Below are positions 1 through 8,691 of a DNA stretch of 64,000 nt, piece by piece. The stretch is from Psychrosphaera sp. F3M07 (GTDB lineage Bacteria > Pseudomonadota > Gammaproteobacteria > Enterobacterales > Alteromonadaceae): the NCBI RefSeq assembly GCF_018860345.1, contig NZ_JAHKPJ010000011.1, forward strand, positions 62,001 through 126,000. The letters run 5' to 3'. Numbering within the stretch: position 1 is the stretch's first letter; every line of letters starts with the position of its first letter. Below the pieces are notes generated by a model that was given only the letters and a program-made list of their open reading frames with translations, made no database searches and had not been told where the DNA came from. A program made the translations under genes and the position numbers.

Positions 1-708
1 ATTTATATCATTCATCACAGTCTCTCGATAAGGGAGATCATTTATATCAGTCATCGCAGTCTCTTGATTAATGCCATCATTAGGATAACTGTCCAATTCA
101 TATCTATTACCTGATTCGAAGATATTGCTATTTTCGATAAAGGTAATAAATTTGTCAGCTTCTAACATTTCTTCAAAATACCCAATAAATTCACCTAATG
201 AATTAAATGATTCATTTTTCTCAACAATCCAGTTTAAATATTTTTTAGTTTCTGAAGGTGATTCAGATTTTAATAAATTCATGTGATCACTGAGCTGAGT
301 TAAACGTCCATAAAAACGAAAAAACTGTCCTTCTTGTTGTTCAAAGAAATTAGATAATAAACTACCTAAGAACTGTTCCTTTGTATTATATTTTGAAAGT
401 GACTTGCAGTCGTCTTTACAAGCGAACCTTGTCATAAACTGTGAAGATAATAAGTCTAAATCTGAATTACCATTAATTGGTGATAATTTAATATTTTTGA
501 GTTCATATTCCAGCCCTTCAGTCCCTTCCACTACTTGTATGTTAGCGGTGATAGTTAACCCCCAATAGCTAAGTTCAATATTGCTATATCTAGCCAATTC
601 TCTCCAGGCTGTTATATCTGCAGCATGACGATAACCCGCTTTGTCTAATTTTGTTTGGCACCCTAATAACAAAAGGAAGAATACTAAAACAATAGTTAAC
701 TTATACAA
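1..708 (-). CDS. Putative lipoprotein, last visible gene of fimbrial operon (partial, 3' end beyond window)
   Basis: An open frame of 236 codons runs off the left edge. The start is a TTG at 706-708: AGGTGA lies six bases upstream, and the TGA within that motif is an in-frame stop, so no longer start is possible. The N-terminus MYKLTIVLVFFLLLLGC is a lipoprotein signal with lipobox LLGC, so a lipid-anchored envelope location is expected. I do not recognise the body; it contains a Cys pair in RFACKDDCK. The last visible residues are two copies of a 13-residue repeat. The start lies one base past the stop of the minor pilin gene, which suggests translational coupling and membership of the chaperone-usher operon. 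The function is unknown; anchoring or assembly of the fibre is only a guess from context. Confidence 0.7.
   Translation of the reverse strand, partial: MYKLTIVLVFFLLLLGCQTKLDKAGYRHAADITAWRELARYSNIELSYWGLTITANIQVVEGTEGLEYELKNIKLSPINGNSDLDLLSSQFMTRFACKDDCKSLSKYNTKEQFLGSLLSNFFEQQEGQFFRFYGRLTQLSDHMNLLKSESPSETKKYLNWIVEKNESFNSLGEFIGYFEEMLEADKFITFIENSNIFESGNRYELDSYPNDGINQETAMTDINDLPYRETVMNDIN
4..81 (-). repeat. Two 39-bp in-frame tandem repeats in the lipoprotein gene
   Basis: Positions 43-81 and 4-42 encode NDGINQETAMTDI and NDLPYRETVMNDI, and the next Asn codon (1-3) begins a possible third unit at the window edge. At DNA level the units share most of TTTATATCA...CAGTCTCT. In-frame repeats of this kind often vary in copy number. 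Confidence 0.75.
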
Positions 709-709
709 T

Positions 710-1210
710 TTAAGTCACCTTATTATAATATATCAATATGGCATCGTTTAATTCATATGACAGGCTTCCGTTTAATCTGTCTGCAACAAATAAAACCCCA
801 CCTAAATAAATATCTATAATCCCGGATGCTCCACTATTAATAGTAACAAACTGGTTATATATCAGGTCTACCTGTTCTAGGTCCGATATAAATCGTCCCT
901 TAGGTTGGTATGTTATACCGTCATTAGCCACTTCTTCTCTTCTATCCACTCTTATTTGATAATTTTCATTTGGGTTAACTGTCAATCTATAATGGCCAGG
1001 GGTTCCCACTGGGTTACTATTACATAAACTACCAACACCTATTGATACTATATTTCCGGTATCCCAATCCATTTCACAACCACCTGCCACAGGCAGTAAT
1101 TGACCAAAATTTATCTCATCAATTTGTACCATAGTTGCTGCATAACTTAACGGTGAAATAATCAATATAAACCAGCAAATTACAAAAAACGACTTGTCAA
1201 AAATACGCAT
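710..1210 (-). CDS. Secreted minor fimbrial subunit or tip protein (DUF4402-like)
   Basis: This 166-residue protein has a Sec signal peptide (cleavage probably after PLSYA). The mature part has the DUF4402/pilin-like layout: an early INFGQLLPVAGG strand, a central GTPGHYRLTV strand, and a C-terminal VLFVADRLNGSLSYEL...ILIYY segment resembling the family's final 'G.L.V......G.Y...F.V.V.Y' strands. Two Cys (GGCEMD, GSLCNSN) could form a disulfide. GGAG sits eight bases before ATG, inside the last codons of the usher gene, and the usher stop TAG is one base from this ATG. It lies distal to the usher, where tip or minor subunits are often encoded. The exact role (tip adhesin versus anchor) is inference. 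Confidence 0.65.
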   Translation of the reverse strand: MRIFDKSFFVICWFILIISPLSYAATMVQIDEINFGQLLPVAGGCEMDWDTGNIVSIGVGSLCNSNPVGTPGHYRLTVNPNENYQIRVDRREEVANDGITYQPKGRFISDLEQVDLIYNQFVTINSGASGIIDIYLGGVLFVADRLNGSLSYELNDAILIYYNKVT

Positions 1211-1211
1211 A

Positions 1212-4200
1212 CTATTTACTCCAAACGACTTCTAGGTAATTGTTAGTATCTACTAAAAAACCATCAACATTAAGCTGCCGTAGAAACAAGTCAGCTTCTT
1301 CTTTAGTAAAAAATGTACGACTAACAACACAATACAACGATTGTTCACCAACAATTTTCGTTGCAACGTATAATTCATCCACTGTTTCTATGCCTTCAGC
1401 CAATTGTTTAGCATTTTCTAAACTATTCGCAGCAAGAAACTGTACTTTCCAACCTTGCAATATGTATTCCTCTGCTACTTGAGTTTTTACACGATAACCT
1501 AAGCTTGAATAGTTAGCCTCACCAACCGCAATTGCTTCAATTTCCGATTCAAAAGTGCCCACCTCAAACCTATATACAACATCGCCTTCTTCATTCATAG
1601 CTCGATGTATTTTGTCATTCACGATCCCCTGGGCTTTGATGTATCTTTTTAAACTTAGCAATGTTTTAAAATTCCCTACAGAGAGAAGGAAGTTTGTGGG
1701 TTGTGACATTCCATCTATTTGATTTATTGCTCCTTTGTCTACACCATAATTTGAAAACTCACGGTGCTTTTGAGCATTCAAAATGCGATTCCGAAGCATT
1801 ATTCTATTTTCTTGAGTTACTTTTTGTCTAATTCGGCGAAATTCTCCCTCTCCTAAACGATCAGAAAGATACGGAGCTTTAAATCCACCTTTTGGCGGTA
1901 AGTGAATCAATTTATCGTTATCTTCAACAGTTTGCTCATAATTGTCTTCGTTTAATTGAACCTCTAATAACGGTGCATTATGTGCAGCAATTCCACTTTG
2001 TCTTGTTAATTCAATATTAGGTAACAAAACAAAACCACCAGTTAAAGGTGCTTCAAAGCTAAAACCTCTATAGCCAGAGTTATAACCTTGCTCAAGTAAC
2101 CAGTCCTTTTCAATGTACAGTTCATATTCACCTGGCATTAAATTGTAAAAATTAACATATCCATCCATATCCGAATCGACAAAGTATTCATCCCCAGTCG
2201 CTAAATTCTTAGCCACAATAGGCACACCAGAAAGTTCTCTATAACCACCCTCTGAGCTAGAGAGAACAAAAAATTCCACTTCGGTACTCAAGTAAAATGG
2301 TAAATTTATGACTTGCTGTGAGCCTGGGTGGTTATATATCAAATAATCTTGGTTTAACGTATCAGCTCCTGATACCCAATTTGCACTCAGTGCGGTTGTT
2401 CCGTGTCTTGCACCAAACAAAAGTGCTCTCCCATTTTCATTTGTCTCGACATTTTCCCACCCCTTTTCTCCTGTAAACGAAACGCCTTCAAGGTTGTAGT
2501 CCAATGCATCCGGAATACCGTTTAATCTACGATCTAAATACGCATGAACATCTAATGTTCCGGCTCCTCTCATAGAGTTTTGGCTGAAGACTAATTGATT
2601 GTTGTAATAATCATATCCGAAGTTGAACGAAATTCCCGCTCTGGCATTCCATTGTTCAGTAGAACTATATGTAGTACCGAATGTGAAAAAGTGGGTTGGT
2701 TGTTTCCAAGCTAGGTTATATCCTAATTGCCAAATATTTTCGTTACCAAAAGAGCGACCGGATAATTGAAGGTTTTGATTGGTGGACTCAGTTCTTACGT
2801 AATAATGAAACGAAGCAGATATTGACTCTTGATTGAATTCATTAAGCTCTTTAATGTTATATGGCACATCAACTTTAAAACGCATATTAGCATTAAGTCT
2901 AGAAACCAGACTAAGGTTACCTAACTGCGCTTCCTCTCCATTATCATCCTTGAAGGTTAAAGAGTTAGACATATTATAACCAAATCCAGCGAAATTTATC
3001 CGATGAGTAAATAACTTGATAACGCTATTATCTCTTTCCAAATGGTTATAGTTAAAGTAGTTTGTAATACTTCCAGTTCTTAAGTTGTAAGTTGAATTTA
3101 AATCAAAATTTGCACCACTGTCTGATTTATACTGAAATATAAGGCTATCATTGGGTAAAATGGAAGTGGCAATGCTCGAAGTTTGCTCCCAACTACTCTC
3201 CACTAAATTAACTGTGTTACTAATATACCAGTCAGGTAAACTCACTTGGTTGACAATTCGATAAGAAACACCTTGGTTTTCATCATGTAGATTGCTGATA
3301 TTAGCTTGTGCACCAAGTAACCAACTATCGAGTACCCCATATTGAAACGCACCTGTGACCGCATCTATATTAAACTCATCTAAATTTACGTCTAATAATG
3401 AACTTTCATACTCAAACAAACTTAAGTTGAATGATTTATCGCCTTTGGCCAACGCCGTTTTCCGCGCTTCTATTTTTTCAATTAGCTCTTCACGTTCACC
3501 ATAGGGACCGAACATAACGATTTTAAACTCGTTATTACCGTAATAAAGCTCTACATTTTCAAATTCAATGATTCCATCATTTGGAATAACAATAGAGCGA
3601 ATAAAAACATCATTATGAAATATATCGGCTTCCCAACCAGGTCGACCAACTTTCTCGAAACTTGTTGTAAAATTTTCATGGTAATTTCTACTGGCATTGC
3701 GAGAAAGGCTAATACCTAAACCTCGACTTTCTTCGTTTGATAAAGACGCGGCTCGGCTGAAAATATCCCCAAAGCTATATTGATCCCAAATGCCAAAAAA
3801 TTTCTCTCCTTGATGAGATGGATAGCGACTTAATCTGGTATGGGAAAAAAGCTCGTTTTCTGTTTTTGTTAAAGTGATCAGGGTAGAATGGTAAGCCAAG
3901 TCAGATACCGACTGTAAACTGCCTGTTAAGTACTCATTACCGGTATCATTATTTCTGTAATCAATTACCGCAGTCCCCGTTGGTACTGAAAATAAACTGT
4001 ATTTATCAGGCACCGTAATAACGGCATTCTTACCTGTACCGTTAGCGTCAGAGCTATTGTTGCCAACAAGGTATTCGTTAATTGATCTTTGTTTATTATT
4101 TAATTTGATTTTTTTATAAGGAAAGTCTTCTGTATGCCCGTTAAAATCTAGTGTTAATTTTTGAGTGCTAACCGTAGCAGTTGTTTCTAACACTTCTTCT

Positions 4201-4574
4201 AATAACGATAATGGAATAAAAGTGTATATCCCATCATTGAACCATAAGCCAGTTTGATCTGATAGGGGCTCATTTTCGATTTTTAATAATACCTCTGTTT
4301 CACTATCAGAAAATGTAATAAGCAATTGACCATTATTTAAAATATATTTGATTCGCAAACTATCTAGGATCGGCGTGACAGCAATATAAGTGCTGCCGTC
4401 TACCACATATGCATCAATGGCCCGAGCGACATTAGCCCCTCCATCTTTAATATCAAATAAATAAAACTCTGCGCTATTCAGTACATTATCATCTAACTTG
4501 CTAAGCGTCGCACCAAAAGCTTGCCAACATGATAATAAAGATAATATACAAAAGAGTCTTACAATTGATTTCAT
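1212..4574 (-). CDS. Outer-membrane fimbrial usher with C-terminal SPOR-like repeats
   Basis: This 1120-residue secreted protein (signal ending near QAFGA) should be the outer-membrane pore that assembles the pilus. The N-terminal ~150 residues look like the periplasmic segment of alternative ushers (DAYVVDGSTYIAVTPILDSL). Around residues 310-370 is a plug-like beta domain (GRPGWEADIFHNDVFIRSIV, then YYGNNEFKIVMFGPYGE), followed by a long run of alternating strands typical of a 24-strand barrel and then carboxypeptidase-like beta segments (GVPIVAKNLATGDEYFVDSD). Unusually, residues about 962-1120 form two SPOR-like repeats (FLLSVGNF...YRFEVGTFESEIEA...LGY; WKVQFLAANSLENA...YCVVSRTFFTKEEADLFL). 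The SD is weak. The gene lies 4 bases past the upstream chaperone stop. The usher call rests on architecture and neighbours, since sequence similarity to PapC is low. Confidence 0.75.
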   Translation of the reverse strand: MKSIVRLFCILSLLSCWQAFGATLSKLDDNVLNSAEFYLFDIKDGGANVARAIDAYVVDGSTYIAVTPILDSLRIKYILNNGQLLITFSDSETEVLLKIENEPLSDQTGLWFNDGIYTFIPLSLLEEVLETTATVSTQKLTLDFNGHTEDFPYKKIKLNNKQRSINEYLVGNNSSDANGTGKNAVITVPDKYSLFSVPTGTAVIDYRNNDTGNEYLTGSLQSVSDLAYHSTLITLTKTENELFSHTRLSRYPSHQGEKFFGIWDQYSFGDIFSRAASLSNEESRGLGISLSRNASRNYHENFTTSFEKVGRPGWEADIFHNDVFIRSIVIPNDGIIEFENVELYYGNNEFKIVMFGPYGEREELIEKIEARKTALAKGDKSFNLSLFEYESSLLDVNLDEFNIDAVTGAFQYGVLDSWLLGAQANISNLHDENQGVSYRIVNQVSLPDWYISNTVNLVESSWEQTSSIATSILPNDSLIFQYKSDSGANFDLNSTYNLRTGSITNYFNYNHLERDNSVIKLFTHRINFAGFGYNMSNSLTFKDDNGEEAQLGNLSLVSRLNANMRFKVDVPYNIKELNEFNQESISASFHYYVRTESTNQNLQLSGRSFGNENIWQLGYNLAWKQPTHFFTFGTTYSSTEQWNARAGISFNFGYDYYNNQLVFSQNSMRGAGTLDVHAYLDRRLNGIPDALDYNLEGVSFTGEKGWENVETNENGRALLFGARHGTTALSANWVSGADTLNQDYLIYNHPGSQQVINLPFYLSTEVEFFVLSSSEGGYRELSGVPIVAKNLATGDEYFVDSDMDGYVNFYNLMPGEYELYIEKDWLLEQGYNSGYRGFSFEAPLTGGFVLLPNIELTRQSGIAAHNAPLLEVQLNEDNYEQTVEDNDKLIHLPPKGGFKAPYLSDRLGEGEFRRIRQKVTQENRIMLRNRILNAQKHREFSNYGVDKGAINQIDGMSQPTNFLLSVGNFKTLLSLKRYIKAQGIVNDKIHRAMNEEGDVVYRFEVGTFESEIEAIAVGEANYSSLGYRVKTQVAEEYILQGWKVQFLAANSLENAKQLAEGIETVDELYVATKIVGEQSLYCVVSRTFFTKEEADLFLRQLNVDGFLVDTNNYLEVVWSK

Positions 4575-4578
4575 AATA

Positions 4579-5331
4579 TTAGTTGCCTATGGGTGATTCT
4601 TCTTTAATATTCCCTGACTCTTTTATTTCATTAAACATAACCTTCAATGGCATATCAGTTTCAGACTCTAAATCGAACTCTAATTGCTTTGCTCCCTGTC
4701 CAGGGTAGTGAGAAATCTTTTTTAGCTCTCGAATAACCGCACCAGTTTTCTGACTTCCGATAGTGACATCTCCAGTCACAGAACGCTGCCCTGACACAAT
4801 CATCTCAGCAAAAACTTTATTACCTTGTTTTGTTACATTAGCAAAACTAACTTCTGACTTCAGCTCGGCGGTTCGCACTATTAAAGGAATATTCTGAACG
4901 AGTGTCGGTGTGATCTTAACTTTTTCTAGCGATTCGTTACTTTCCTCTTTGCAAATAATTGCAACCGCACCTATGTATTCTCCATCTTCAACTCCAGGCT
5001 TACGACGATATATAGCCCTAAATTCTTGAACCTTTCGTACCCCCAATTTAAATCGACTGGGCGCTAATCTAACCATTCTTTCCGGACTAGGATTATTAGA
5101 CTCACCACTTGTAGCTAACACTAACTTCCCATTCGCTACATCTAAATTTCTTACTTCAATTACACAGTTCAACGGTTTATCATCGGAATTAATAACACTC
5201 ATCGAAGTGAATTTAAGCTTTGGGGATAAAAACAATCGTGTTTCTGTAACAGTAACCGATTTAACATCGGCACTAACAAAAACCGTCAATGCAATAACAA
5301 ATAACTTTAATAAAATTGACTTTCTACACAT
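4579..5331 (-). CDS. Periplasmic pilus-assembly chaperone, PapD-like (second copy)
   Basis: This 250-residue protein has a signal peptide (cleavage near SADVKS). It shows the PapD-type immunoglobulin pattern: LFLSPKLKFTSMSVINSDDK in the first strands, RLAPSRFKLGVRKVQEFRAIYRRKP before the long edge strand, and NIPLIVRTAE, the strand that in this family precedes the second domain. Such chaperones donate a strand to pilin subunits and deliver them to the usher. It follows a related chaperone gene after 9 bases and precedes the usher by 4 bases, so the three are one operon. Two chaperones for one usher suggests specialisation for different subunits (inference). Confidence 0.75.
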   Translation of the reverse strand: MCRKSILLKLFVIALTVFVSADVKSVTVTETRLFLSPKLKFTSMSVINSDDKPLNCVIEVRNLDVANGKLVLATSGESNNPSPERMVRLAPSRFKLGVRKVQEFRAIYRRKPGVEDGEYIGAVAIICKEESNESLEKVKITPTLVQNIPLIVRTAELKSEVSFANVTKQGNKVFAEMIVSGQRSVTGDVTIGSQKTGAVIRELKKISHYPGQGAKQLEFDLESETDMPLKVMFNEIKESGNIKEESPIGN

Positions 5332-5340
5332 TAGATTTTC

Positions 5341-6087
5341 CTAGATTGTGAGCTTAAATGTTTGTTTTAATTGATAGGGGCCGGTTTCTTCAAACTCAAT
5401 TGCAATACCTTTATGAGAGCTATATTCAGCTGGGATAGATAAGTTTAACTGTTTCATATCTGAATAGAGCACAGCACTTTTTTTCAATTTCAACAAACGC
5501 TCACCATCTTCATTAACAAGATAAACGTCACCGTATATTGAGCGGGTTCCATTATGAATAAGGTTAACGGTGAATTTTTCACTGGTACGCTTATCTACTT
5601 CTAAACTCAAATCGACCGAGTAGTCTTTACTGTCACCAGTTCTGATCACAACAGGTACGGCTAAATCAAGCAAAGCACTGAATACCCCCTGACCTTCAAC
5701 ACTAGACTGTTGTTTACGACAAGAAAAAACAGCATATGTACGAAGCTCGTTACTATTATCATTTGGAACTCGTCTATATGAAAATGAAATATAACGGGTA
5801 GAGTTTGGGTCAATCATGAACGTTTTAGGAGAATACTTAAGTCTATCTAACGGTGCCTTTGATAATTGCTCTTGCTCTTCAACTGTTAGTTTTTTGACAC
5901 CACCAATACCATCATAACGTCTGTTATTAAATTTTATTTCACAAACTTCAGGCGTATTTGAGCTGTTCCTTATTGGAAACTTCTTATGGCGATTATCTTC
6001 ATCAAGATAAATTCGGAATGCTCCAAGCGAGGCAGCACTCACATTTGACACGCAAACGACTAACAAAAAAATAATTATCGACTTCAT
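5341..6087 (-). CDS. Periplasmic pilus-assembly chaperone, PapD-like (first copy)
   Basis: This 248-residue protein has a signal peptide ending around SNVSA. PapD-like features are FRIYLDEDNRHKKFPIRNSS (first strands), SPKTFMIDPNSTRYISFSYR (the conserved 'P..F.L.P...Q..R' region) and LAVPVVIRTGDS (the 'IP...R' strand). It should stabilise pilins in the periplasm. It is divergent in sequence from the next chaperone but has the same fold pattern and length. It is the first gene after the terminator at 6245-6276, so the assembly genes either depend on readthrough from the pilin genes or have their own promoter in 6088-6244; I see no convincing -35/-10 there. Confidence 0.75.
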   Translation of the reverse strand: MKSIIIFLLVVCVSNVSAASLGAFRIYLDEDNRHKKFPIRNSSNTPEVCEIKFNNRRYDGIGGVKKLTVEEQEQLSKAPLDRLKYSPKTFMIDPNSTRYISFSYRRVPNDNSNELRTYAVFSCRKQQSSVEGQGVFSALLDLAVPVVIRTGDSKDYSVDLSLEVDKRTSEKFTVNLIHNGTRSIYGDVYLVNEDGERLLKLKKSAVLYSDMKQLNLSIPAEYSSHKGIAIEFEETGPYQLKQTFKLTI

Positions 6088-6244
6088 AACCCCTTAATCC
6101 TCAAATAATTTAATGGAGTCTTACCATACCACTTTAATGCAAATTAAAGACCAGTTTTATAAAGATAGGGAAAAGAAGAACGGAATGTATGATATGGACG
6201 AAAAGTCCTGTAATGATACGCTACTACTAAACTTCCAAAATACA

Positions 6245-6276
6245 AAAAAGCCAACGATTTCCATCGTTGGCTTTTT
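6245..6276 (-). terminator. Strong hairpin terminator between pilin and assembly genes
   Basis: AAAAAGCCAACGAT and ATCGTTGGCTTTTT form a perfect 14-bp stem with loop TTCC. It is flanked by A and T runs, so it can act in both directions. It sits 51 bases past the stop of the second pilin gene and could limit transcription into the chaperone-usher genes, which would set subunit-to-assembly stoichiometry. Confidence 0.9.
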
Positions 6277-6327
6277 GCTTAAAAAACTGAAACTAATAAA
6301 AACTATATAGTTTCACTGTCCTTCACT

Positions 6328-6954
6328 TTATTGATAAATAACGTTTACATCAAAATCTGCAGTGTAAGCACCATCGGCTGTTAACGCTACCTGATTTTGA
6401 ATTGAACCACCAACAATAATACGAGTGCGACCTGCTGGTAAATTAGCTGTTAAGTCAGGAGAGACTTGAGCATCTTGACCAGAACCTACACCGTTAGTTA
6501 TTTGATCAAAAGTCGCTGTATCACTTGCTGTAAAATCAGCTACCCAAGCGTCAGGTGTAAATGATATATCATTTGCCGTTCCTGCAATAACTTCAACCGT
6601 TACACCCGCATCAGCATATGCAGAAACTTCAATAATACCAGCTTGACCATTTGCATCAGGATCACCACACCCTGCGCTTAGTTCTCCTGAGGCCGTATAA
6701 CCTGTAGGCGTACCTACACCTATTTGAGCTGCAGATAATGTTTCTGTACCTGCACCTACAGGGTCTAGCGTACAAGTAGCCGCAGGCGTTAAAGCTAGAA
6801 CTGGACCAAATGCTACAGGTCTGATTTCAGTTAGAGTAATTTCAGCTAACGTATCAAAGGATAAGGTAGTTGTGAAATCAGTAGCTAACGCATTTGTTGT
6901 TAAACCAGCCAATACTAATGGTAAACTTTTCTTAATTACATTTAGAGTTTTCAT
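6328..6954 (-). CDS. Secreted pilin-like protein (DUF4402-like)
   Basis: This 208-residue protein has a signal peptide cleaved after TNALA. The mature chain is acidic and rich in Thr, Ala, Asp and Gly, as in structural pilins of this type. DUF4402-like features are an early VAFGPVLAL strand, two Cys (AATCTLD, SAGCGD) that could form a disulfide, and a C-terminal IIVGGSIQNQVAL...AYTADFDVNVIYQ ending, the strands that close the pilin fold. It lies 14 bases after the first pilin and just before a strong terminator, so the two pilins probably form a highly expressed dicistron. Which of the two is the major shaft subunit cannot be told from sequence. Confidence 0.7.
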   Translation of the reverse strand: MKTLNVIKKSLPLVLAGLTTNALATDFTTTLSFDTLAEITLTEIRPVAFGPVLALTPAATCTLDPVGAGTETLSAAQIGVGTPTGYTASGELSAGCGDPDANGQAGIIEVSAYADAGVTVEVIAGTANDISFTPDAWVADFTASDTATFDQITNGVGSGQDAQVSPDLTANLPAGRTRIIVGGSIQNQVALTADGAYTADFDVNVIYQ

Positions 6955-6968
6955 TCTATTCTCCTACC

Positions 6969-7739
6969 TTATTCGTATGTCACAGTAACTACAATCGAGT
7001 CAGAAACTGCACCAGCGGGGATTGCAGTACCATCAAACTCTAAAATACCAGCAAGTAATATATGTGTTTGACCAGTATTATCCTCAGCGTCTGCACCATT
7101 TTCATTATCACCAGTACCGATTGATAGTCCAACACCAGTTACTGAAGTTACCCCGTCAAAATCTTTACAAGAGTCTGCACTAGCAGTTGCGGTACCATCA
7201 AAATCAACCACACAAGTTTGGTCACCAGCTTTATACGTCCAACCTGTACCGACAACATCTGGAATATCAACAGATACCGTTGACCCAGCTACACCGTCTA
7301 CTTCCAACACCATATAAGAACCTGAACTATCAGCTGAATCATCGTCGCCTAAGCAACCTGTTGAAGTGCTAGCAATATCACCTGGACGGTGTGCTACTGG
7401 TGTTCCAGCAGTATCATTTATAACACCTGTTGCTGTAATAACAGTTGCAGCATTATTAGTATTAGTTGCGTCACCATCAACGTTGATACCTAATTCAGAT
7501 TCAAAAGCATTGGTCGCACCAACAAGTATACACTCATCACCATTGCCTGGGTTTAACTTTATTTTATCACCAAAAGATATACTAGCATCACCTAACGTTG
7601 CGTGCTGAGTAATAGTTACGTCTGAAACAGCTCCTGCTGTCATAGTAAATGTATCTGCACTAGCAACAAAGGCATTACCCAAGCCTAATATTAAGGCACT
7701 TGCTACTAGCGTCTTTTTCATTTTAAATTTTGGTTGCAT
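6969..7739 (-). CDS. Secreted pilin-like protein, first gene of fimbrial cluster
   Basis: This 256-residue protein has a signal peptide ending at ASADTF. A very strong ribosome site, AGGAGGG five bases before ATG, supports the start at 7739 and suggests high expression. The mature chain is highly acidic (many Asp, Gly, Thr), has four Cys (DECILVG, STGCLGDD, DQTCVVDF, DSCKDFDG) and ends in SDSIVVTVTYE, the usual closing strand of DUF4402-type pilins. As the promoter-proximal gene with the best SD it is the best candidate for the major subunit (inference). No clear promoter could be assigned in 7740-7912. Confidence 0.7.
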   Translation of the reverse strand: MQPKFKMKKTLVASALILGLGNAFVASADTFTMTAGAVSDVTITQHATLGDASISFGDKIKLNPGNGDECILVGATNAFESELGINVDGDATNTNNAATVITATGVINDTAGTPVAHRPGDIASTSTGCLGDDDSADSSGSYMVLEVDGVAGSTVSVDIPDVVGTGWTYKAGDQTCVVDFDGTATASADSCKDFDGVTSVTGVGLSIGTGDNENGADAEDNTGQTHILLAGILEFDGTAIPAGAVSDSIVVTVTYE

Positions 7740-7912
7740 AACAACCCTCCTACATGATTTATTTTAGTAATGACCTAGATAGAAAAATTACTATTTAACA
7801 TTTCTAACATGTTTAATGTATCGACTCGTTAAATAAAAGCTTTAGATCTTTTTCCCTTTTTTTTAAAATATGATTTTTTTCCTTAATTAACATGGACTTA
7901 TAATTATTTAGA

Positions 7913-7946
7913 TAAAAAAAAACAGCTAATATCAGCTGCCTTTTTT
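7913..7946 (-). terminator. Terminator of the FlgO-like gene pair
   Basis: Inverted repeat CAGCT/AGCTG (7923-7927, 7934-7938) is followed on the minus strand by a run of nine T (plus-strand A at 7913-7922) and preceded by A residues that can pair with the T run. It sits directly after the TAG at 7949-7951. Confidence 0.8.
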
Positions 7947-7948
7947 AT

Positions 7949-8683
7949 CTACTGTGCGGTATAAACTGGAATACCGTCGTTGTTATTGCTTTTCATAATG
8001 TGATTACTGATGGCACTAGGGATAAATCCTTGTGCACTGGCAACAATTGCTTTTGATTCCATACCTACGATTCTAGCGTTGACCATAATTCCTTGTTGAT
8101 GTCTCACTAAAGTGCCGGTTAATACATAACGAATTGGAATGTCTGGGGAAAGATCTATGTAATCTTTACTCAGTACAAAATCACCACCAGGCGTAACCCT
8201 AATGTAATCTGTTGCTTTAAAGTCAACAACGGGGATCCCTAATTTATGAACCTCATGCATAAAACCTTCAGATATTTGATTGCCTAATAGAGAAGCACTT
8301 TGGTAGTTACTGTCTAAAAAGACAAAACTAGACACGGCCATTGGCGTTGAGGCATTAACGTATTGCAGGTTAGTTAAAAGATCCTGCATGATCCCTCTAA
8401 CATAATGGTTAACGTTTTTTGTATTAGCGGCTTGTCCGTTGTGACTGCCCATTTGTCCGTTAGAACTTGAGCTCCACTTATCTTGGTATTGGTTTTGAAA
8501 GTTAGCGCTATTTTCAAGAGGATCAGCGGATCTTAATAAGCTGATCTTATTTGTTTCGGGTTGACTTGCACCACTATTAATTGATGCTTCCACTTGTTGA
8601 TCTTCGAAGTCTGTCCATTTATCTAATGATGCACAGCCATTTAGTAACGACAGTGCAATACTACCTATAATTAATTTTTTCAT
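7949..8683 (-). CDS. FlgO-family outer-membrane lipoprotein
   Basis: This 244-residue protein has lipobox LLNGC at about residues 13-17. After a low-complexity Ser/Gln/Asn linker (residues about 25-90) comes a FlgO-type domain: YVRGIMQDLLTNLQ, TPMAVSSFVFLDS, GNQISEGFMHEVHKLG, YVLTGTLVRHQQGIMVNARIVG. FlgO-family proteins are outer-membrane lipoproteins linked to flagellar stability in Vibrio. The upstream gene encodes a second FlgO-like protein 8 bases away, so the two form one transcript. Genes flgP and flgT, usual partners in Vibrio, are not next to it. A cell-surface role other than motility remains possible. Confidence 0.7.
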   Translation of the reverse strand: MKKLIIGSIALSLLNGCASLDKWTDFEDQQVEASINSGASQPETNKISLLRSADPLENSANFQNQYQDKWSSSSNGQMGSHNGQAANTKNVNHYVRGIMQDLLTNLQYVNASTPMAVSSFVFLDSNYQSASLLGNQISEGFMHEVHKLGIPVVDFKATDYIRVTPGGDFVLSKDYIDLSPDIPIRYVLTGTLVRHQQGIMVNARIVGMESKAIVASAQGFIPSAISNHIMKSNNNDGIPVYTAQ

Positions 8684-8691
8684 AATACCCC

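Noticed and set aside
6113-6310. 65-codon plus-strand frame between pilin and chaperone genes
   Set aside because: It reads through the strong terminator hairpin at 6245-6276, has no family features and no good SD.
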